A stretch of DNA of 44,736 bases from Acidobacteria bacterium RIFCSPLOWO2_02_FULL_67_21 (GCA_001767195.1 MEKU01000063.1:1-44736); one strand, 5' to 3'; numbered from the stretch's first letter, positions 17,760 to 28,967 are shown. A program made the numbers and translations. Notes: generated by a model from the sequence alone, not told the origin.

Positions 17760-20306
17760 ATGAGCACAACGCGACGCGGTTTCATCAGGTTGAGCGCCGT
17801 GGCGGCGGCCGCCGCGGCAGCCGACATCACGATCCCGGGTCTCGATGAGGCGCTGGCGCAGACCGCGCCGGACACGAGCATCCGCTGGGACAAGGGCGCG
17901 TGCCGTTTCTGCGGCACCGGCTGCGGCGTGCTGGTCGGTGTCAGGAATGGGCGCGTGGTCGCCACCCAGGGCGACCCCGATGCGCCGGTGAACCGCGGGC
18001 TGCTCTGCGTCAAGGGATATTTTCTCGCCAAGATCATGTACGGCGCCGACCGGCTCACGCGCCCGCTCCTGCGCATGAAGAACGGGACGTTCGACAAGAG
18101 CGGCGAGTTCACGCCGGTCTCCTGGAAGCAGGCCTTCGACATCATGGAGGAAAAGTGCAAGGCCGCGCTGAAGGCCAAAGGCCCGACTGCGGTCGGCATG
18201 TTCGCGTCCGGGCAATGGACCATTTTTGAAGGCGTGGCCGCGACCAAGTTCATGAAGGCGGGGCTGCGCTCCAACAACATCGATCCCAACGCACGGCACT
18301 GCATGGCGTCGGCCGTCGCCGGTTTCATGCGTACCTTTGGCGCCGACGAGCCGATGGGCTGTTACGACGATACGGAACAAGCCGACGCATTCGTGGTGTG
18401 GGGCTCGAACATGGCCGAGATGCATCCGATCCTCTGGTCGCGCGTGACCGGACGGCGGCTCACCGCCAAGCACGTCAAGATCGTGGTGCTCTCTACGTTC
18501 AACCACCGCACCAGCGAAGCGGCGGATGTCGAGATCATCTTCAAGCCGCAGACCGATCTCGCGATTCTCAATTACCTCTGCAACTACATCATTCAGAACG
18601 GCGCGGTCAATGAAGCGTTCGTCAAGCAGCACGTCACCTTCATGAAAGGCGTGACCGACATCGGGTACGGGCTGCGTCCGACTCATCGGCTGGAGCAGGC
18701 GGCCAGCAGTAACGGCTATCCCGGGACCGACGGCAAGCCCAAGGGCGATCCCAACGCGGCGAGCCCGATCACGTACGAGGAGTTCAAACAGCACGTCTCC
18801 GAATACACGGTGGACAAGGTCGCAGAGCTCTCCGGCGTGCCGAAAGAAAAGCTCGAGGCGCTCGCCAAGCTCTACGTCGACCCGAAAACCAAGATCGTCT
18901 CGTTCTGGACGATGGGCTTCAACCAGCACACGCGCGGGACGTGGGCGAACAACCTGATCTACGACGTGCACCTGCTCCTCGGGAAAATCTCCGAGCCGGG
19001 CAACGGACCGTTCTCGATCACCGGCCAGCCCTCGGCCTGCGGCACGGCGCGCGAAGTGGGCACGTTCGCCCACCGGCTGCCCGCTGACCTGGTGGTGGCG
19101 AACCCGCAGCACCGCGCAACCGCCGAGCAGATCTGGAAGCTGCCCGCGGGCACCATCCCCGGCCAGATCGGCCTCCATGCCGTGGCGATGGACCGGGCGC
19201 TCAAGGACCGCAATCTGAATTTCTTCTGGGTCTTGTGCACCAACCAGATGCAAGCCGGGGCCAACCTCTCCCAGGAACGCTATCCCGGCTTCCGCGATCC
19301 GGCGAACTTCGTGGTGGTCACCGACGCATATCCGACGGTTTCCGCGCACGCCGCCGATCTCGTCCTGCCGGCTGCGATGTGGATGGAAAAGGAAGGCGCC
19401 TACGGCAACGCCGAGCGGCGCACCCAGTTCTGGCGCCAGCAGGTCAACGCGCCGGGCGAAGCGAAATCCGACCTGTGGCAGATCATCGAGTTCTCCAAGC
19501 GTTTCAAGACAGAGGAAGTGTGGCCGGCGGAGCTTCTCGCCAAGATGCCCCAGTATGGCGGCAAGACGCTGTTCGACGTGCTCTATGCCAACGGCGAGGT
19601 CAACCAGTTCCCGCTGACTGAAATGGCGAAGGTGAATGGACACGCGATCAAGGGCTACATGAATGATGAATCGAAGGCCCTCGGCTTTTACGTGCAGAAA
19701 GGCCTGTTCGAGGAGTACGCCAGATTCGGTCGCGGCCACGCCCATGACCTCGCGCCCTTCGACCAGTTACACAAGGCGCGTGGCCTGCGGTGGCCGGTGG
19801 TCGACGGCAAGGAAACGCTGTGGCGCTACCGCGAGGGCTACGACCCCTACGTGAAGCAGGGTGAAGGCGTGAAGTTCTACGGCAGGCCGGACGGCAAGGC
19901 GGTCATCTTCGCTCTGCCTTATCAACCGCCGCCCGAACCGCCTGACAACGAATACAACCTGTGGCTGGCCACCGGCCGTGTGCTGGAGCACTGGCACTCC
20001 GGTTCGATGACGCGCCGCGTCCCCGAGCTGTACAGGGCGGTGCCGGATGCGTTGGTATACATGAACCCGCAGGACGCTGAGACCCGCGGCCTGAAGCAGG
20101 GCGACGTGGTGAAGGTGATCTCCCGGCGCGGCGAGATCCAGACCCGGGTCGATACGCGCGGCCGCAACAAGCCGCCGGTCGGCTTGGTGTTCGTCCCCTG
20201 GTTCGACGAGTCGCGGCTCATCAACAAGGTCACGCTTGACGCCACCTGCCCGATCTCGAAGCAGACCGACTACAAGAAATGCGCGGTGAAGATCGTCAAA
20301 GCGTGA
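17760..20306 (+). CDS. napA: Periplasmic nitrate reductase catalytic subunit
   Basis: Tat-like [22 protein letters not shown] Fe4S4, molybdopterin oxidoreductase motifs. Confidence 0.95.
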   Translation: MSTTRRGFIRLSAVAAAAAAADITIPGLDEALAQTAPDTSIRWDKGACRFCGTGCGVLVGVRNGRVVATQGDPDAPVNRGLLCVKGYFLAKIMYGADRLTRPLLRMKNGTFDKSGEFTPVSWKQAFDIMEEKCKAALKAKGPTAVGMFASGQWTIFEGVAATKFMKAGLRSNNIDPNARHCMASAVAGFMRTFGADEPMGCYDDTEQADAFVVWGSNMAEMHPILWSRVTGRRLTAKHVKIVVLSTFNHRTSEAADVEIIFKPQTDLAILNYLCNYIIQNGAVNEAFVKQHVTFMKGVTDIGYGLRPTHRLEQAASSNGYPGTDGKPKGDPNAASPITYEEFKQHVSEYTVDKVAELSGVPKEKLEALAKLYVDPKTKIVSFWTMGFNQHTRGTWANNLIYDVHLLLGKISEPGNGPFSITGQPSACGTAREVGTFAHRLPADLVVANPQHRATAEQIWKLPAGTIPGQIGLHAVAMDRALKDRNLNFFWVLCTNQMQAGANLSQERYPGFRDPANFVVVTDAYPTVSAHAADLVLPAAMWMEKEGAYGNAERRTQFWRQQVNAPGEAKSDLWQIIEFSKRFKTEEVWPAELLAKMPQYGGKTLFDVLYANGEVNQFPLTEMAKVNGHAIKGYMNDESKALGFYVQKGLFEEYARFGRGHAHDLAPFDQLHKARGLRWPVVDGKETLWRYREGYDPYVKQGEGVKFYGRPDGKAVIFALPYQPPPEPPDNEYNLWLATGRVLEHWHSGSMTRRVPELYRAVPDALVYMNPQDAETRGLKQGDVVKVISRRGEIQTRVDTRGRNKPPVGLVFVPWFDESRLINKVTLDATCPISKQTDYKKCAVKIVKA

Positions 20307-20311
20307 GGAGT

Positions 20312-21067
20312 ATGGTAGGTAACGGCAAGACCAGGGCGGCGACGCGGCGGCAATTTTTGCTTGACGCCGCGAGGAACGCGGGCGGCGTGACGCTGGTCGG
20401 CGTAGGGCTCGCGTTCCACGCCGGGCAGGCCAGGGCGTTGCCGCCGGAGGCCATCCGGCCGCCGGGCGCGCGCGCCGAGCCAGGGTTTCTCGCCGCCTGC
20501 CTGCGATGCGGGATGTGCGTGCGCGACTGCCCTTATCAGATCCTCAATCTCGCCAAGCTCGGACAGACTATCGCGACCGGTACGCCGTATTTCGTCGCGC
20601 GCACCGGACCGTGCGAGATGTGCGTGGACATTCCGTGCGTGAAAGCGTGTCCGAGCGGTGCGCTCGACCCTGATCTCACCGACATCAACCGGGCGCGCAT
20701 GGGCCTCGCGGTGCTGGCCGATCACGAAACCTGCCTCAACTTCCTCGGCTTGCGCTGCGAGGTCTGCTACCGGGCATGTCCGCTCAGCGACAAGGCGATC
20801 ACGCTCGAGCAGCAGCAGAACCCGCGCAGCAGCGCGTACGCCACGTTCATTCCGACCGTGCACTCCGACCAGTGCACCGGCTGCGGCAAATGCGAACACG
20901 CGTGCGTGCTGGAGACGGCGGCGATCCGGGTGCTGCCGCGCCATCTGACGAAAGGCGAGCTTGGCGAGCACTACCGCCTCGGCTGGGAAGAGCAGAAGAG
21001 GGCGGGCAAACCGCTCATCGAGGGCGTCACGGGCCTGCCCGACCGCATGCCGGAGGCCACGCGATGA
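20312..21067 (+). CDS. napG: Ferredoxin-type protein NapG
   Basis: Tat-like RRQFL, four CxxCxxCxxxC clusters. Confidence 0.9.
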   Translation: MVGNGKTRAATRRQFLLDAARNAGGVTLVGVGLAFHAGQARALPPEAIRPPGARAEPGFLAACLRCGMCVRDCPYQILNLAKLGQTIATGTPYFVARTGPCEMCVDIPCVKACPSGALDPDLTDINRARMGLAVLADHETCLNFLGLRCEVCYRACPLSDKAITLEQQQNPRSSAYATFIPTVHSDQCTGCGKCEHACVLETAAIRVLPRHLTKGELGEHYRLGWEEQKRAGKPLIEGVTGLPDRMPEATR

Positions 21068-21978
21068 AACGGGGCGTCGGCAGCGACGCGATCCGCGTCA
21101 AGGGCTGGCTTGCGGCGCACCGGTGGCTGCTCGCCCGCCGCGCCACGCAGCTCACGGTGCTCGCCCTGTTCCTCGCCGGCCCCTGGCTCGGCTACTGGAT
21201 TGTGAAAGGCAACCTCAATTTCAGCCTGACGCTCGGCGTGCTGCCGCTTGCCGATCCGTACGTGCTGTTGCAATCGCTGGTGGCGGGGCACAGGCCCGAG
21301 CGAAAGGCGCTCGTCGGCGCGGCAGTCATTCTGTTCGCCTATTTTGTGGCCGGCGGCCGCACCTACTGCGCGTGGGTGTGCCCGGTCAACGCCGTGACCG
21401 ATGCGGCGCATTGGCTGCGCGCACGGCTTGGCGTGCCCGGCGGCGTCATCATCCCGCGCTCAACACGCTACTGGATCCTCGCCATGACGCTGGCGCTCGC
21501 CTGGATCACCGGCTCCATTGCCTGGGAACTGGTGAACCCGATCTCGATCCTGCACCGGGGCATCATTTTCGGCATCGGCGTCGGCTGGGCCGTCATCGTC
21601 GCGGTGTTTCTTCTCGATCTGTTCGTCGCCGAACGCGCCTGGTGTGGCCGCTTGTGCCCGGTCGGGGCCTTCTACAGCGCGGTAGCCACATTCAGCCCGC
21701 TGCGCATCGTCGCGGTGCGGCGCGAACAGTGCAACGATTGCGCCGATTGCTACACGGTGTGCCCAGAGCCGCTGGTAATCAGGCCCGCGCTCAAGGGCGC
21801 GGACGATGGCATCGGCCCGGTTATCCTGTCGCCTCATTGCACCAACTGCGGCCGGTGCATCGACGTCTGCTCGAGGCACGTCTTTGCTTTCGGGTCGCGC
21901 TTTTCCAATCACCGCCAACCGCTGGCCGACGCCGCACAGCACGTGGCAGCCCGTAAGGTAACCGCTGTCGAACTGTGA
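21064..21978 (+). CDS. napH: Quinol dehydrogenase ferredoxin subunit NapH
   Basis: Multi-TM, CxxxCP motifs, C-terminal [12 protein letters not shown] / [15 protein letters not shown] overlap with napG. Confidence 0.9.
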   Translation: MKRGVGSDAIRVKGWLAAHRWLLARRATQLTVLALFLAGPWLGYWIVKGNLNFSLTLGVLPLADPYVLLQSLVAGHRPERKALVGAAVILFAYFVAGGRTYCAWVCPVNAVTDAAHWLRARLGVPGGVIIPRSTRYWILAMTLALAWITGSIAWELVNPISILHRGIIFGIGVGWAVIVAVFLLDLFVAERAWCGRLCPVGAFYSAVATFSPLRIVAVRREQCNDCADCYTVCPEPLVIRPALKGADDGIGPVILSPHCTNCGRCIDVCSRHVFAFGSRFSNHRQPLADAAQHVAARKVTAVEL

Positions 21979-21998
21979 TGACGCAAAAGGAGTCATTT

Positions 21999-22466
21999 AT
22001 GAACAAGTCCACCACGATTCTCCTGGCAACAGTGGCGCTGGCGCTGTGGCAGCCCGCGTCGGCACAGCAAGCCGCGCCGAACGTGCAAACGCTGCGTGGG
22101 GCCGACGTCGATGACGCAGACAGGGCACCTGAAGAGAAGTCCTACGTCGGCAAGCGCCCGGGCAGCCAGAAGCCGATCGCGCGCACCTTCAGCGGGCAGC
22201 CGCCGCTCATCCCACATAGCGTCGAGGGCATCCCGGCGATCACGCTGGAGCGTAACACGTGCCTTTTCTGCCATGGAGCGCAAACCTACAAGAGCGCCAA
22301 GGCGCCGAAAGCGGGCGACAGCCACTTCAAGGACCGTGACGGCAACAGCCTTGCGGAGGTGTCCCCGGCCCGCCATACATGCACGGCGTGCCACGTGCCG
22401 CAGGCCGACGCCAAGCCCCTGGTGCGAAATACCTTCAGGGGCGCGGTTGAAGCGAAGAAGAACTGA
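21999..22466 (+). CDS. napB: Diheme cytochrome c NapB
   Basis: Signal peptide; CLFCHG and CTACHV; LIPHSVEGIPAITLERNTCLFCH. Confidence 0.9.
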   Translation: MNKSTTILLATVALALWQPASAQQAAPNVQTLRGADVDDADRAPEEKSYVGKRPGSQKPIARTFSGQPPLIPHSVEGIPAITLERNTCLFCHGAQTYKSAKAPKAGDSHFKDRDGNSLAEVSPARHTCTACHVPQADAKPLVRNTFRGAVEAKKN

Positions 22467-22879
22467 TGATGCGGTGTCTGTTTCCGGATACGCCGCGCGA
22501 CTTCCCCTTCAGGCGGACCGTCCGAACGGCGCTCAGGACGCTCCACATGTTCGCAACCGGTGTTCTCGTCGGAGGCCACATCTTCGGGCAACCAAAGGAG
22601 CAGCTTTTCGGCTGGCTGGTGGGCAGCGTTGCGTCGGGCCTCGTCCTTCTGGCGACGGATCTCCACGCGACCTTCGCCTTCCTCTTTCAGGTGCGCGGCC
22701 TGCTGGTTCTCCTGAAAGTCGCCCTCACAGCGATGGTGCTCGTCTTCTGGGAAGCCCGCGTGCCCCTGCTGATCGCGGCGCTGACCCTGGGCGCCGCAGG
22801 GAGCCACATGCCCGGTTCAGTGCGCCACCGGCTCATTCTGGGCCGAAGCACGCTCGTTGCCGACGCGCGGAGCGGATGA
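22466..22879 (+). CDS. Small multi-TM protein following napB
   Basis: 137 aa, 3-4 hydrophobic segments, 1-nt overlap with napB. Confidence 0.6.
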   Translation: MMRCLFPDTPRDFPFRRTVRTALRTLHMFATGVLVGGHIFGQPKEQLFGWLVGSVASGLVLLATDLHATFAFLFQVRGLLVLLKVALTAMVLVFWEARVPLLIAALTLGAAGSHMPGSVRHRLILGRSTLVADARSG

Positions 22880-23105
22880 CGCGCTCACACACCTGCGCTC
22901 CAGCCTCCGCGCGCCTGACACTGCGATAGAGCCAGATCGCGATTCCGATGATCATGCCGAGCGGAAGCGCCATGAGCATGATGGTCATACTGACGTACGC
23001 AGTTGAATTCTCATTGACCCCCACCAGCGCGCAGGCCGGGCAGGCAAGCGCCACCCGTGGTGCCAGAACCAGGATCACCGTAGCCACAACAACGCGCATC
23101 GCCAC
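22833..23105 (-). CDS. Small membrane protein, distal gene of oxidase operon
   Basis: 90 aa, signal/TM plus second TM, contains CPAC; convergent overlap with preceding ORF. Confidence 0.5.
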   Translation of the reverse strand: MAMRVVVATVILVLAPRVALACPACALVGVNENSTAYVSMTIMLMALPLGMIIGIAIWLYRSVRRAEAGAQVCERVIRSARRQRACFGPE

Positions 23106-23108
23106 TCC

Positions 23109-23711
23109 CTAGAAGTACACGCGACCGTAAATAACGGGCCACACGCCGACAACGAAATACCAGAACGTCTGCGCACCCAGGAGGAAGCCCGGCGACAGCG
23201 TCCCCTGCCGGAGGCGCCACCAGGCCACGCCGAGGCCGATGAGCGCGCCGACGGCATGGAGCCCATGGGCGCCGACGATCACATAGAAGAATGACCCCAA
23301 CGTGCTCGATCGAATCGTCAGGCCCTGGCTGAGCAGGCCGATCCACTCGCGGCCCTGAAGCACGACGAAGATCGCTCCCAGCATCCATGCCAGCAGGACG
23401 GTCTGGGCGGCGGAAGCCGGGTTCCGCCGATACTGGCGGTTCGCCCAGACGAGGAGCAGGCCGCTGGCCACGAGCGCGGCGGTGTTGAACGCGGTCGCCG
23501 CCGCGGGGAGAACGGGCTCGCTCGGCAGCCGCCACGTCCCCGGCTTGGCACCCGCTTGCGTGATGGTGAACGCGCTGATCAGCCCGGCAAAGAACATCAC
23601 CTCGGCGCCCACGAAGAGCAGCATCCCGAGAACGCTGTTCGGCACGACCTCGCGCCGGCGCGCCGGCAGAGCGGGGAGAGCAGGGAGCGTGGCTTCCATC
23701 CGGATGTGCAC
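23109..23711 (-). CDS. Cytochrome c oxidase subunit III-like
   Basis: MLLFVGAEVMFFAGLISAF and GAHGLHAVGALIGLGVAWW. Confidence 0.8.
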   Translation of the reverse strand: MHIRMEATLPALPALPARRREVVPNSVLGMLLFVGAEVMFFAGLISAFTITQAGAKPGTWRLPSEPVLPAAATAFNTAALVASGLLLVWANRQYRRNPASAAQTVLLAWMLGAIFVVLQGREWIGLLSQGLTIRSSTLGSFFYVIVGAHGLHAVGALIGLGVAWWRLRQGTLSPGFLLGAQTFWYFVVGVWPVIYGRVYF

Positions 23712-23712
23712 C

Positions 23713-24060
23713 CTACCGGTGGCCGCCCGCGACGGCGCCCCCGCCGCTCCGTACCGCCTCCTTGGCAGCCGTGTTCTCCCAGCGGAGGCCGTCGTGCTTC
23801 ATGACGTCGGGCGCGATCCCGGCAAACATCACCACGATGAAGCCGATCATGGCGAGCAGCACATACGCGACCCACCTCTTCTCGATATCCAGGTGCATGA
23901 AGTGCTTGGCGACAAGGAACGCCTTGACGATCGCCACCCCGAAGGCGGTGATCACTGTCAGCATCCGAATGCCGATCAGCGGCCCCAGAATGCTGACGAC
24001 GAGCAACGCACACAGCATGGCCCAGATTTTCACGTAGTTCCGCTGCACGTGTTCGGTCAT
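23713..24060 (-). CDS. Cytochrome c oxidase subunit IV-like
   Basis: 115 aa, KAFLVAKHFMHLDIEKRW motif. Confidence 0.8.
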   Translation of the reverse strand: MTEHVQRNYVKIWAMLCALLVVSILGPLIGIRMLTVITAFGVAIVKAFLVAKHFMHLDIEKRWVAYVLLAMIGFIVVMFAGIAPDVMKHDGLRWENTAAKEAVRSGGGAVAGGHR

Positions 24061-24065
24061 GGCGC

Positions 24066-24638
24066 TCACTTCGCGATGTAGAGCAGGGGAAAGAGGAAGA
24101 TCCACACGATATCGACGAAATGCCAGTAGATGCCGATGTTCTCGACCCTGTGCAGTTCGATGTTCTTTGCGGCAGTCGCCGCCACGAACAGCAAGATCAC
24201 CATGCCGGCGAGCACGTGCAGCGCGTGCAGGCCGGCCGCCGTGTAATAGAAAGACCAGAACAGGTTCGACCCGATCGTAAATCCGCTCGTGATCTCGGCA
24301 GTCCACTCGAAGGCCTTGACGATGAGGAACGTGGCGCCGCCGGCCGCAGTGAGCAGGAGCAGCCTGGCGGCGCTCTTGCCGTCGCCGCGCTCGGCGGCCT
24401 GATGCGCGAGGACTGCGGAAAGGCTGGACGAGAGCAGCACGAACGTATTGAACCCGCCGGCCCAGACGTTGGTGTGAATCGCCTGGCCCTCCCATTCGGG
24501 ATGACCGATCCGGTGCATGATGTAGGCGCCGAGCAGGCCGCCGAAGATGACGATCTCCGAGGCAAGGACCCACCAGACCGCCAGACGGCCCGTCGGGATC
24601 CCGGTCATGCTCCGTGCCGCGGCGAGGGTTCTCGTCAC
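24066..24638 (-). CDS. ctaE: Cytochrome c oxidase subunit III
   Basis: WWVLASEIVIFGGLLGAYI, GLHALHVLAGMVILL, FVDIVWIFLFPLLYI. Confidence 0.85.
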   Translation of the reverse strand: MTRTLAAARSMTGIPTGRLAVWWVLASEIVIFGGLLGAYIMHRIGHPEWEGQAIHTNVWAGGFNTFVLLSSSLSAVLAHQAAERGDGKSAARLLLLTAAGGATFLIVKAFEWTAEITSGFTIGSNLFWSFYYTAAGLHALHVLAGMVILLFVAATAAKNIELHRVENIGIYWHFVDIVWIFLFPLLYIAK

Positions 24639-24650
24639 GTCCTGCTCCGG

Positions 24651-26387
24651 TCAGGCGGGCTGCTGCAGGGGCCGGCGGGCGCCGGGCGCATCGGGGTCTG
24701 CCGGCTCGTCGGGCTCGTGCTGGGGCCAGTAGTCTTCGTCACGGTTTGGCACGCTGTATTCGTACGGACCCCGGTAGACGACCGGCATCGTCACGAAGTT
24801 CCCGTGCGGCGGCGGCGACGGGGCGAGCCATTCCAGCGTGTTTGCCTTCCATGGGTTCGCTTCGGCAACTGTTCCCCGGAAGAGGCTGTAGACGAAGTTG
24901 ACGACGAACACCACTTGAAAGGCCAGCGTCACCAGCAGCGCCCGCGTTGCCAGAATGCGCAAGCTCTGCATCTCCGGCGTTGCCAGCTCCGCAAACATCG
25001 AGTAGTCGAAGATGCGCCGGTGGTCGCCGGCCGTTCCCGTGATGAACAGCGGGATGAAGCAGATGTTGAAGGCGATGATGGTGCCCCAGAAGTGCACCTT
25101 CCCCCACGTTTCGTTCATCATGCGTCCGAACATCTTCGGGAACCAGAAGGTGATGCCCGCAAACGCCGCCAGGAACGCGATGGGGAAGAAGGTGTAGTGG
25201 AAGTGCGCGACGACGAAGTACGTGTCGTGGAAGTAGATGTCCGACCCCGCCGAACCGAGGAAGATTCCCGTCACGCCGCCGATCAGGAACTCGGCCACGA
25301 AGGCCAGCGCCCACAACATGGGCGTGGAGAACCGGATGGAGCCCCCGTACAGCGTGGCAATGTAGGCGAAGAACATCTCGGCGACTGGAATCGAGATGAT
25401 CAGCGTCGTCACGCTGAAGAGGCTCGCCATCCGCGGATCGATGCCGGCGACGAACTGGTGATGCGCCCAGACGAAGAAGCTGATGATGCCCGTGGCGACC
25501 GCCGAATAGACGATCGTCCGGTAGGCGAACAGTTTCTTCCGCGCGAACACCACCATCACTTCGGCGACAATGCCCATCGCCGGCAGCAGCAGGACGTAGA
25601 CTTCGGGATGGCCGAAGAACCAGAAGAGGTGCTGCCAGAGCACCGGATCCCCTCCGCGGGCCGGATCGTAGAACCCGGTGCCGACGACCTGGTCGAAGAG
25701 CAGCATGACGGCGCCGGCAACGAGCGGGCCGACCGAGCCCATGAAAAGGACGGCGGCAATCATGATCGTCCAGACGATGATTGGAATGTCGAACATCTTC
25801 ATGCCGGGCGCCCGCGAGTTCATCGTTGTGGTGATGAAATTGATGCCTCCGAGGAGAAACGCGACAAACTCCAGCGCCACCGCCAGGAGCCACAGCGTGG
25901 ATCCGAAGGGCGTCATGCTGTAGGCGCTGTTCGCCGAGAGCGGGGGGTATGCGGTCCAGGCACCGCCGAACGCTCCCCCCGGCACGAAGAACGAGGCGAC
26001 GAGCACAACCGAGCTGAGGAAGAAGATCTGGTACGAGAGGCGGTTGACCCTTGGGAACACCATGTCGTCACAGCCGAGCATCAGCGGAATCAAGTAGTTG
26101 CCGAACCCGGCGAGCAACACCGGCATCGCCACCCAGAAGATCATGATGGTTCCGTGCATCGTGACGAGGTAGTTGTAGTCGGCGGCCGCGACCCGGCCGA
26201 ACAGCGGCACGCTAGCCCCCGGAAACGCCGCCTGCATGCGGAAGACGTACGCGGCGAACGCGCCGATGAGCGCCATCGCCATTCCCGTCAACATGTATTG
26301 GAGCCCGATGGTCTTGTGGTCGGTGGACCACAGGTACGTCCTGACGAACCCTGGGGCACGGGTCGCGTCGGGCGCGTGGCCGGTCAT
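24651..26387 (-). CDS. ctaD: Cytochrome c oxidase subunit I (A-family)
   Basis: TDHKTIGLQYM, WFFGHPEVYVLLLPAMG, HDTYFVVAHFHYT. Confidence 0.93.
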   Translation of the reverse strand: MTGHAPDATRAPGFVRTYLWSTDHKTIGLQYMLTGMAMALIGAFAAYVFRMQAAFPGASVPLFGRVAAADYNYLVTMHGTIMIFWVAMPVLLAGFGNYLIPLMLGCDDMVFPRVNRLSYQIFFLSSVVLVASFFVPGGAFGGAWTAYPPLSANSAYSMTPFGSTLWLLAVALEFVAFLLGGINFITTTMNSRAPGMKMFDIPIIVWTIMIAAVLFMGSVGPLVAGAVMLLFDQVVGTGFYDPARGGDPVLWQHLFWFFGHPEVYVLLLPAMGIVAEVMVVFARKKLFAYRTIVYSAVATGIISFFVWAHHQFVAGIDPRMASLFSVTTLIISIPVAEMFFAYIATLYGGSIRFSTPMLWALAFVAEFLIGGVTGIFLGSAGSDIYFHDTYFVVAHFHYTFFPIAFLAAFAGITFWFPKMFGRMMNETWGKVHFWGTIIAFNICFIPLFITGTAGDHRRIFDYSMFAELATPEMQSLRILATRALLVTLAFQVVFVVNFVYSLFRGTVAEANPWKANTLEWLAPSPPPHGNFVTMPVVYRGPYEYSVPNRDEDYWPQHEPDEPADPDAPGARRPLQQPA

Positions 26388-27139
26388 CGCGTGCCTCCTG
26401 CGGTACCCACGTGGTCGTGCGCGGCGACATCGGCAACCGGAGTCGAGCCGGTGATCCTGTTGGCCGTGGCCGCAGTTGTCCTGAACTCCGTCATCCACGC
26501 GGCGTATTGCGCCGCCGAGCCGATGTGGATGCGTCCTGCCATCAGCCCATGCCCAACCCCGCACATCTCAACGCACTGAACGTCAAAGGTCCCTTCCCGC
26601 GTCGGCCTGAACCAGCCGTGGATCACGCGTCCTGGAATCGCATCCTGTTTCAAGCGGAACGCCGGCACCGAAAAGCTGTGCACGACGTCGCGCGCGTGCA
26701 ACTCGAAGGTGTAGACCCGGTCGCGCTGAACGTACATGTCGTCAACGGTGCGGATGTCGTCAGGTGTGTCGAGCTTGCCGTCGGGGCCGGCGTGCACGAA
26801 CGTCCACGACCACTGCTGGGCGATGATCCGAATCTGCTCCTCGCCAGGGGGCGCCGCGACTTTCACCTCGTTCCAGACGCGGAGCGCCGCCACGATGATG
26901 ATGATGTCGAAGACGACCACCGCATAGTGCGGGTACGACACCCATTTCTTCTGAGACCTATCCTCGCCAGATACATACTGGCCCCGGATCCCATCGCGCG
27001 CGCGGTATTTCCAAATGAATCCGAACAAGACGACTTCCGCGAGGATCAGCCAGACACCGACGATGACCGCAATGAGCAGCACCAGGCCGTCGATCGTTGA
27101 CGCGAACGTGGAGGCTTGTGGCAGCAACCACGAGATCAT
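26384..27139 (-). CDS. ctaC: Cytochrome c oxidase subunit II
   Basis: CuA motif CVEMCGVGHGLM, WSWTF, overlap with ctaD. Confidence 0.9.
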   Translation of the reverse strand: MISWLLPQASTFASTIDGLVLLIAVIVGVWLILAEVVLFGFIWKYRARDGIRGQYVSGEDRSQKKWVSYPHYAVVVFDIIIIVAALRVWNEVKVAAPPGEEQIRIIAQQWSWTFVHAGPDGKLDTPDDIRTVDDMYVQRDRVYTFELHARDVVHSFSVPAFRLKQDAIPGRVIHGWFRPTREGTFDVQCVEMCGVGHGLMAGRIHIGSAAQYAAWMTEFRTTAATANRITGSTPVADVAAHDHVGTAGGTR

Positions 27140-27151
27140 GTCCGGGCCTCC

Positions 27152-27256
27152 TCAAGAAATGATGTAGAGCACCGCCACCGCAAAGGCGACGACTCCGGCG
27201 ATGGTCATCGCGAAGATCCTCTTCGCGATCGCGTCCGACTCAAAAGTGGGCGTCAT
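27152..27256 (-). CDS. 34-aa single-TM protein
   Basis: MTPTFESDAIAKRIFAMTIAGVVAFAVAVLYIIS; between cytochrome c and ctaC on same strand. Confidence 0.4.
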   Translation of the reverse strand: MTPTFESDAIAKRIFAMTIAGVVAFAVAVLYIIS

Positions 27257-27275
27257 GTGGCGTTCTCGTGTGCTG

Positions 27276-27935
27276 TTACCCCGGAAGGCGTTGTATGTAG
27301 GCGGCGAGGTTGTCGATCCTCTCGGGCGCGACCGCCTTGTTGACCATCTCCCGCATGGCGGCTCCCACGTCGTCGCCCTCGGCTCCACCCCGGATGCCCG
27401 ACCGGTACTTCCTGATCTGGCTCGCCACGTACCAGTCGTTCAGACGGGCGATTCGCGGTGCCATGATCGACTCGTTGCCTTCACCCTTCTCGCCGTGACA
27501 GACCGCGCAGGCTGCGAAGTCGGCCCCCCCGGCGGCAGGGTCCGGCTCGGGGAGCGTCGGGATGACCTCGACATCCGGCATCGCCGCCACGTACGCCACG
27601 ACGGCGTCGACCTCTGCGTCGGACATCATCTGGCGGGCCATGGCCCGCATCCGCAGCCCCTTCTCATCGTCGGGGTGCTTGCCCCGCGTGCCGTCCTTGA
27701 AGCGCTGCAGCTGTCGCGTCAGATACCAGGCCGGCAGCCCGGCCAGTTTCGGAGCACTCAGCTCGACCTTGCCCTCACCGCCCGTCCCGTGACAGTGCTC
27801 GCAAGCGGCGTAGAGCTGCTCGCCGGTCGGACTGGTGTGTGCTTCGCCGCGGGCGCACCCAGCCGCCAGCAGGCCGCACGCCAAGGTGACGGCGGTCAGG
27901 GCCACGCCGACATAACCCCGTGGCATTTGGTTCAT
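27276..27935 (-). CDS. Diheme c-type cytochrome (c4-like), lipoprotein-like N-terminus
   Basis: CEHCHG and CAVCHG motifs; LLAAGC lipobox-like. Confidence 0.85.
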   Translation of the reverse strand: MNQMPRGYVGVALTAVTLACGLLAAGCARGEAHTSPTGEQLYAACEHCHGTGGEGKVELSAPKLAGLPAWYLTRQLQRFKDGTRGKHPDDEKGLRMRAMARQMMSDAEVDAVVAYVAAMPDVEVIPTLPEPDPAAGGADFAACAVCHGEKGEGNESIMAPRIARLNDWYVASQIRKYRSGIRGGAEGDDVGAAMREMVNKAVAPERIDNLAAYIQRLPG

Positions 27936-28300
27936 CGGGCTGTCTCCTTCGATCGCGTCGTGCTGAAACGGACTAAACGGTTGAACCCGCGCTGGAGCAC
28001 GGGCTCGTCGTGGCCCATAGTCGGGTCGAGGGTAGGGTTCCCCATCTTGCCTGGGTTATCGTGTGGAGAAATTTTTCAGCTTGAAGGATCCTCGACACTC
28101 GTCGAGCAAACAGAATGCCGGGTTGTCGGCGAGCGCGGCGGTTTCGTTTTCGGGCCAGAACGGTCTATTTGGCTCAGGAAACTGGTGCGTTCAACCCAGT
28201 AATTGCGGAGAATTTCACAAGGGCCGTGAAAATTTGCACCGCTGCGGTCGCGAAAAAAATCGCGAGCCGTTTTCAACGGCTGACGACGCGTGATTCCGCC

Positions 28301-28526
28301 TCACGCCATGAGCACCACTTGGCCTTGTACCGACCAGCGCTCCAAGTCGGGCAGGAAATAGCGAAGGCGGCACTTCTTGAGTTCGCGCCCGGTCTCCAGC
28401 ACCGCCTAGTCGGTGGTGCCGACGACAGACGCCAGTCGAGTCACAAGGTCCCGGCAGCTCGTGGCATCAGGACCATGGACCATGCTGTAGAGGGCGCACG
28501 GAAAGCCCGGAAGGCGCTCGCGCGCG
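28301..28526 (-). pseudogene. Truncated duplicate of nirDL 3' end
   Basis: 226 bp aligning without indels to 28968-29193 (14 mismatches counted, about 94% identity); Tyr codon TAC changed to TAG (28406-28408). Confidence 0.85.
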
Positions 28527-28635
28527 CAGCCGCGATGACGTTGACCGCGTGGGACAACGGTCCGCCGAAGAAATGTGCGCGGGGTGACGAAGATCTTTGA
28601 GGAAATCGTTCGAGGCGGACTTGTGCGTCAGGTTG

Positions 28636-28779
28636 TCAGGGCAGTATCACGAGCGCAGCCCAGAGGCTAACCGCGCCGACCACCACGAAGAAGGCCAGAG
28701 CTAAAGGGCCTGGCTGCAGTTCCTGTGCGGCGTCATGCGCCGTTGGGTGTGCACACGGCGTCTCGTGCGACAACGCCAT
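28636..28779 (-). CDS. Possible 47-aa single-TM protein between the duplicated segments
   Basis: ATG at 28779; C-terminal GPLALAFFVVVGAVSLWAALVILP; weak RBS. Confidence 0.3.
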   Translation of the reverse strand: MALSHETPCAHPTAHDAAQELQPGPLALAFFVVVGAVSLWAALVILP

Positions 28780-28967
28780 CCGCGATGCCGATCGCGTTCG
28801 CCACGCCAGAAGCCGACCGTTGCCGCTTCGTCGCGGCGTCTCGTGCACCCCTGGAGCATCGTCGTCTCGGCTCGAGAGCGAAGTGCGATCGCACGCCGCT
28901 ACCTTCTCGCGCCGATCCGCCGACAGGACGCGGATCCCATCAGCGAGCCCACGATGCGTGGTTCCCG

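Noticed and set aside
17754-19745. 663-aa ORF antisense to napA
   Set aside because: No domain-like pattern; napA on the plus strand is unmistakable.
21978-21996. ATGAC-GCAAAAGGA-GTCAT inverted repeat around napB RBS
   Set aside because: Five-bp stem only and includes the RBS by chance; too weak to call a riboregulator.
23540-23560. TGGCACCCGCTTGC sigma54-like sequence
   Set aside because: GG-GC spacing is one base short and it is inside a coding region.
24120-26579. 819-aa ORF antisense to ctaD/ctaE
   Set aside because: Composition artefact (D/H/R/E-rich); sense genes have clear motifs.
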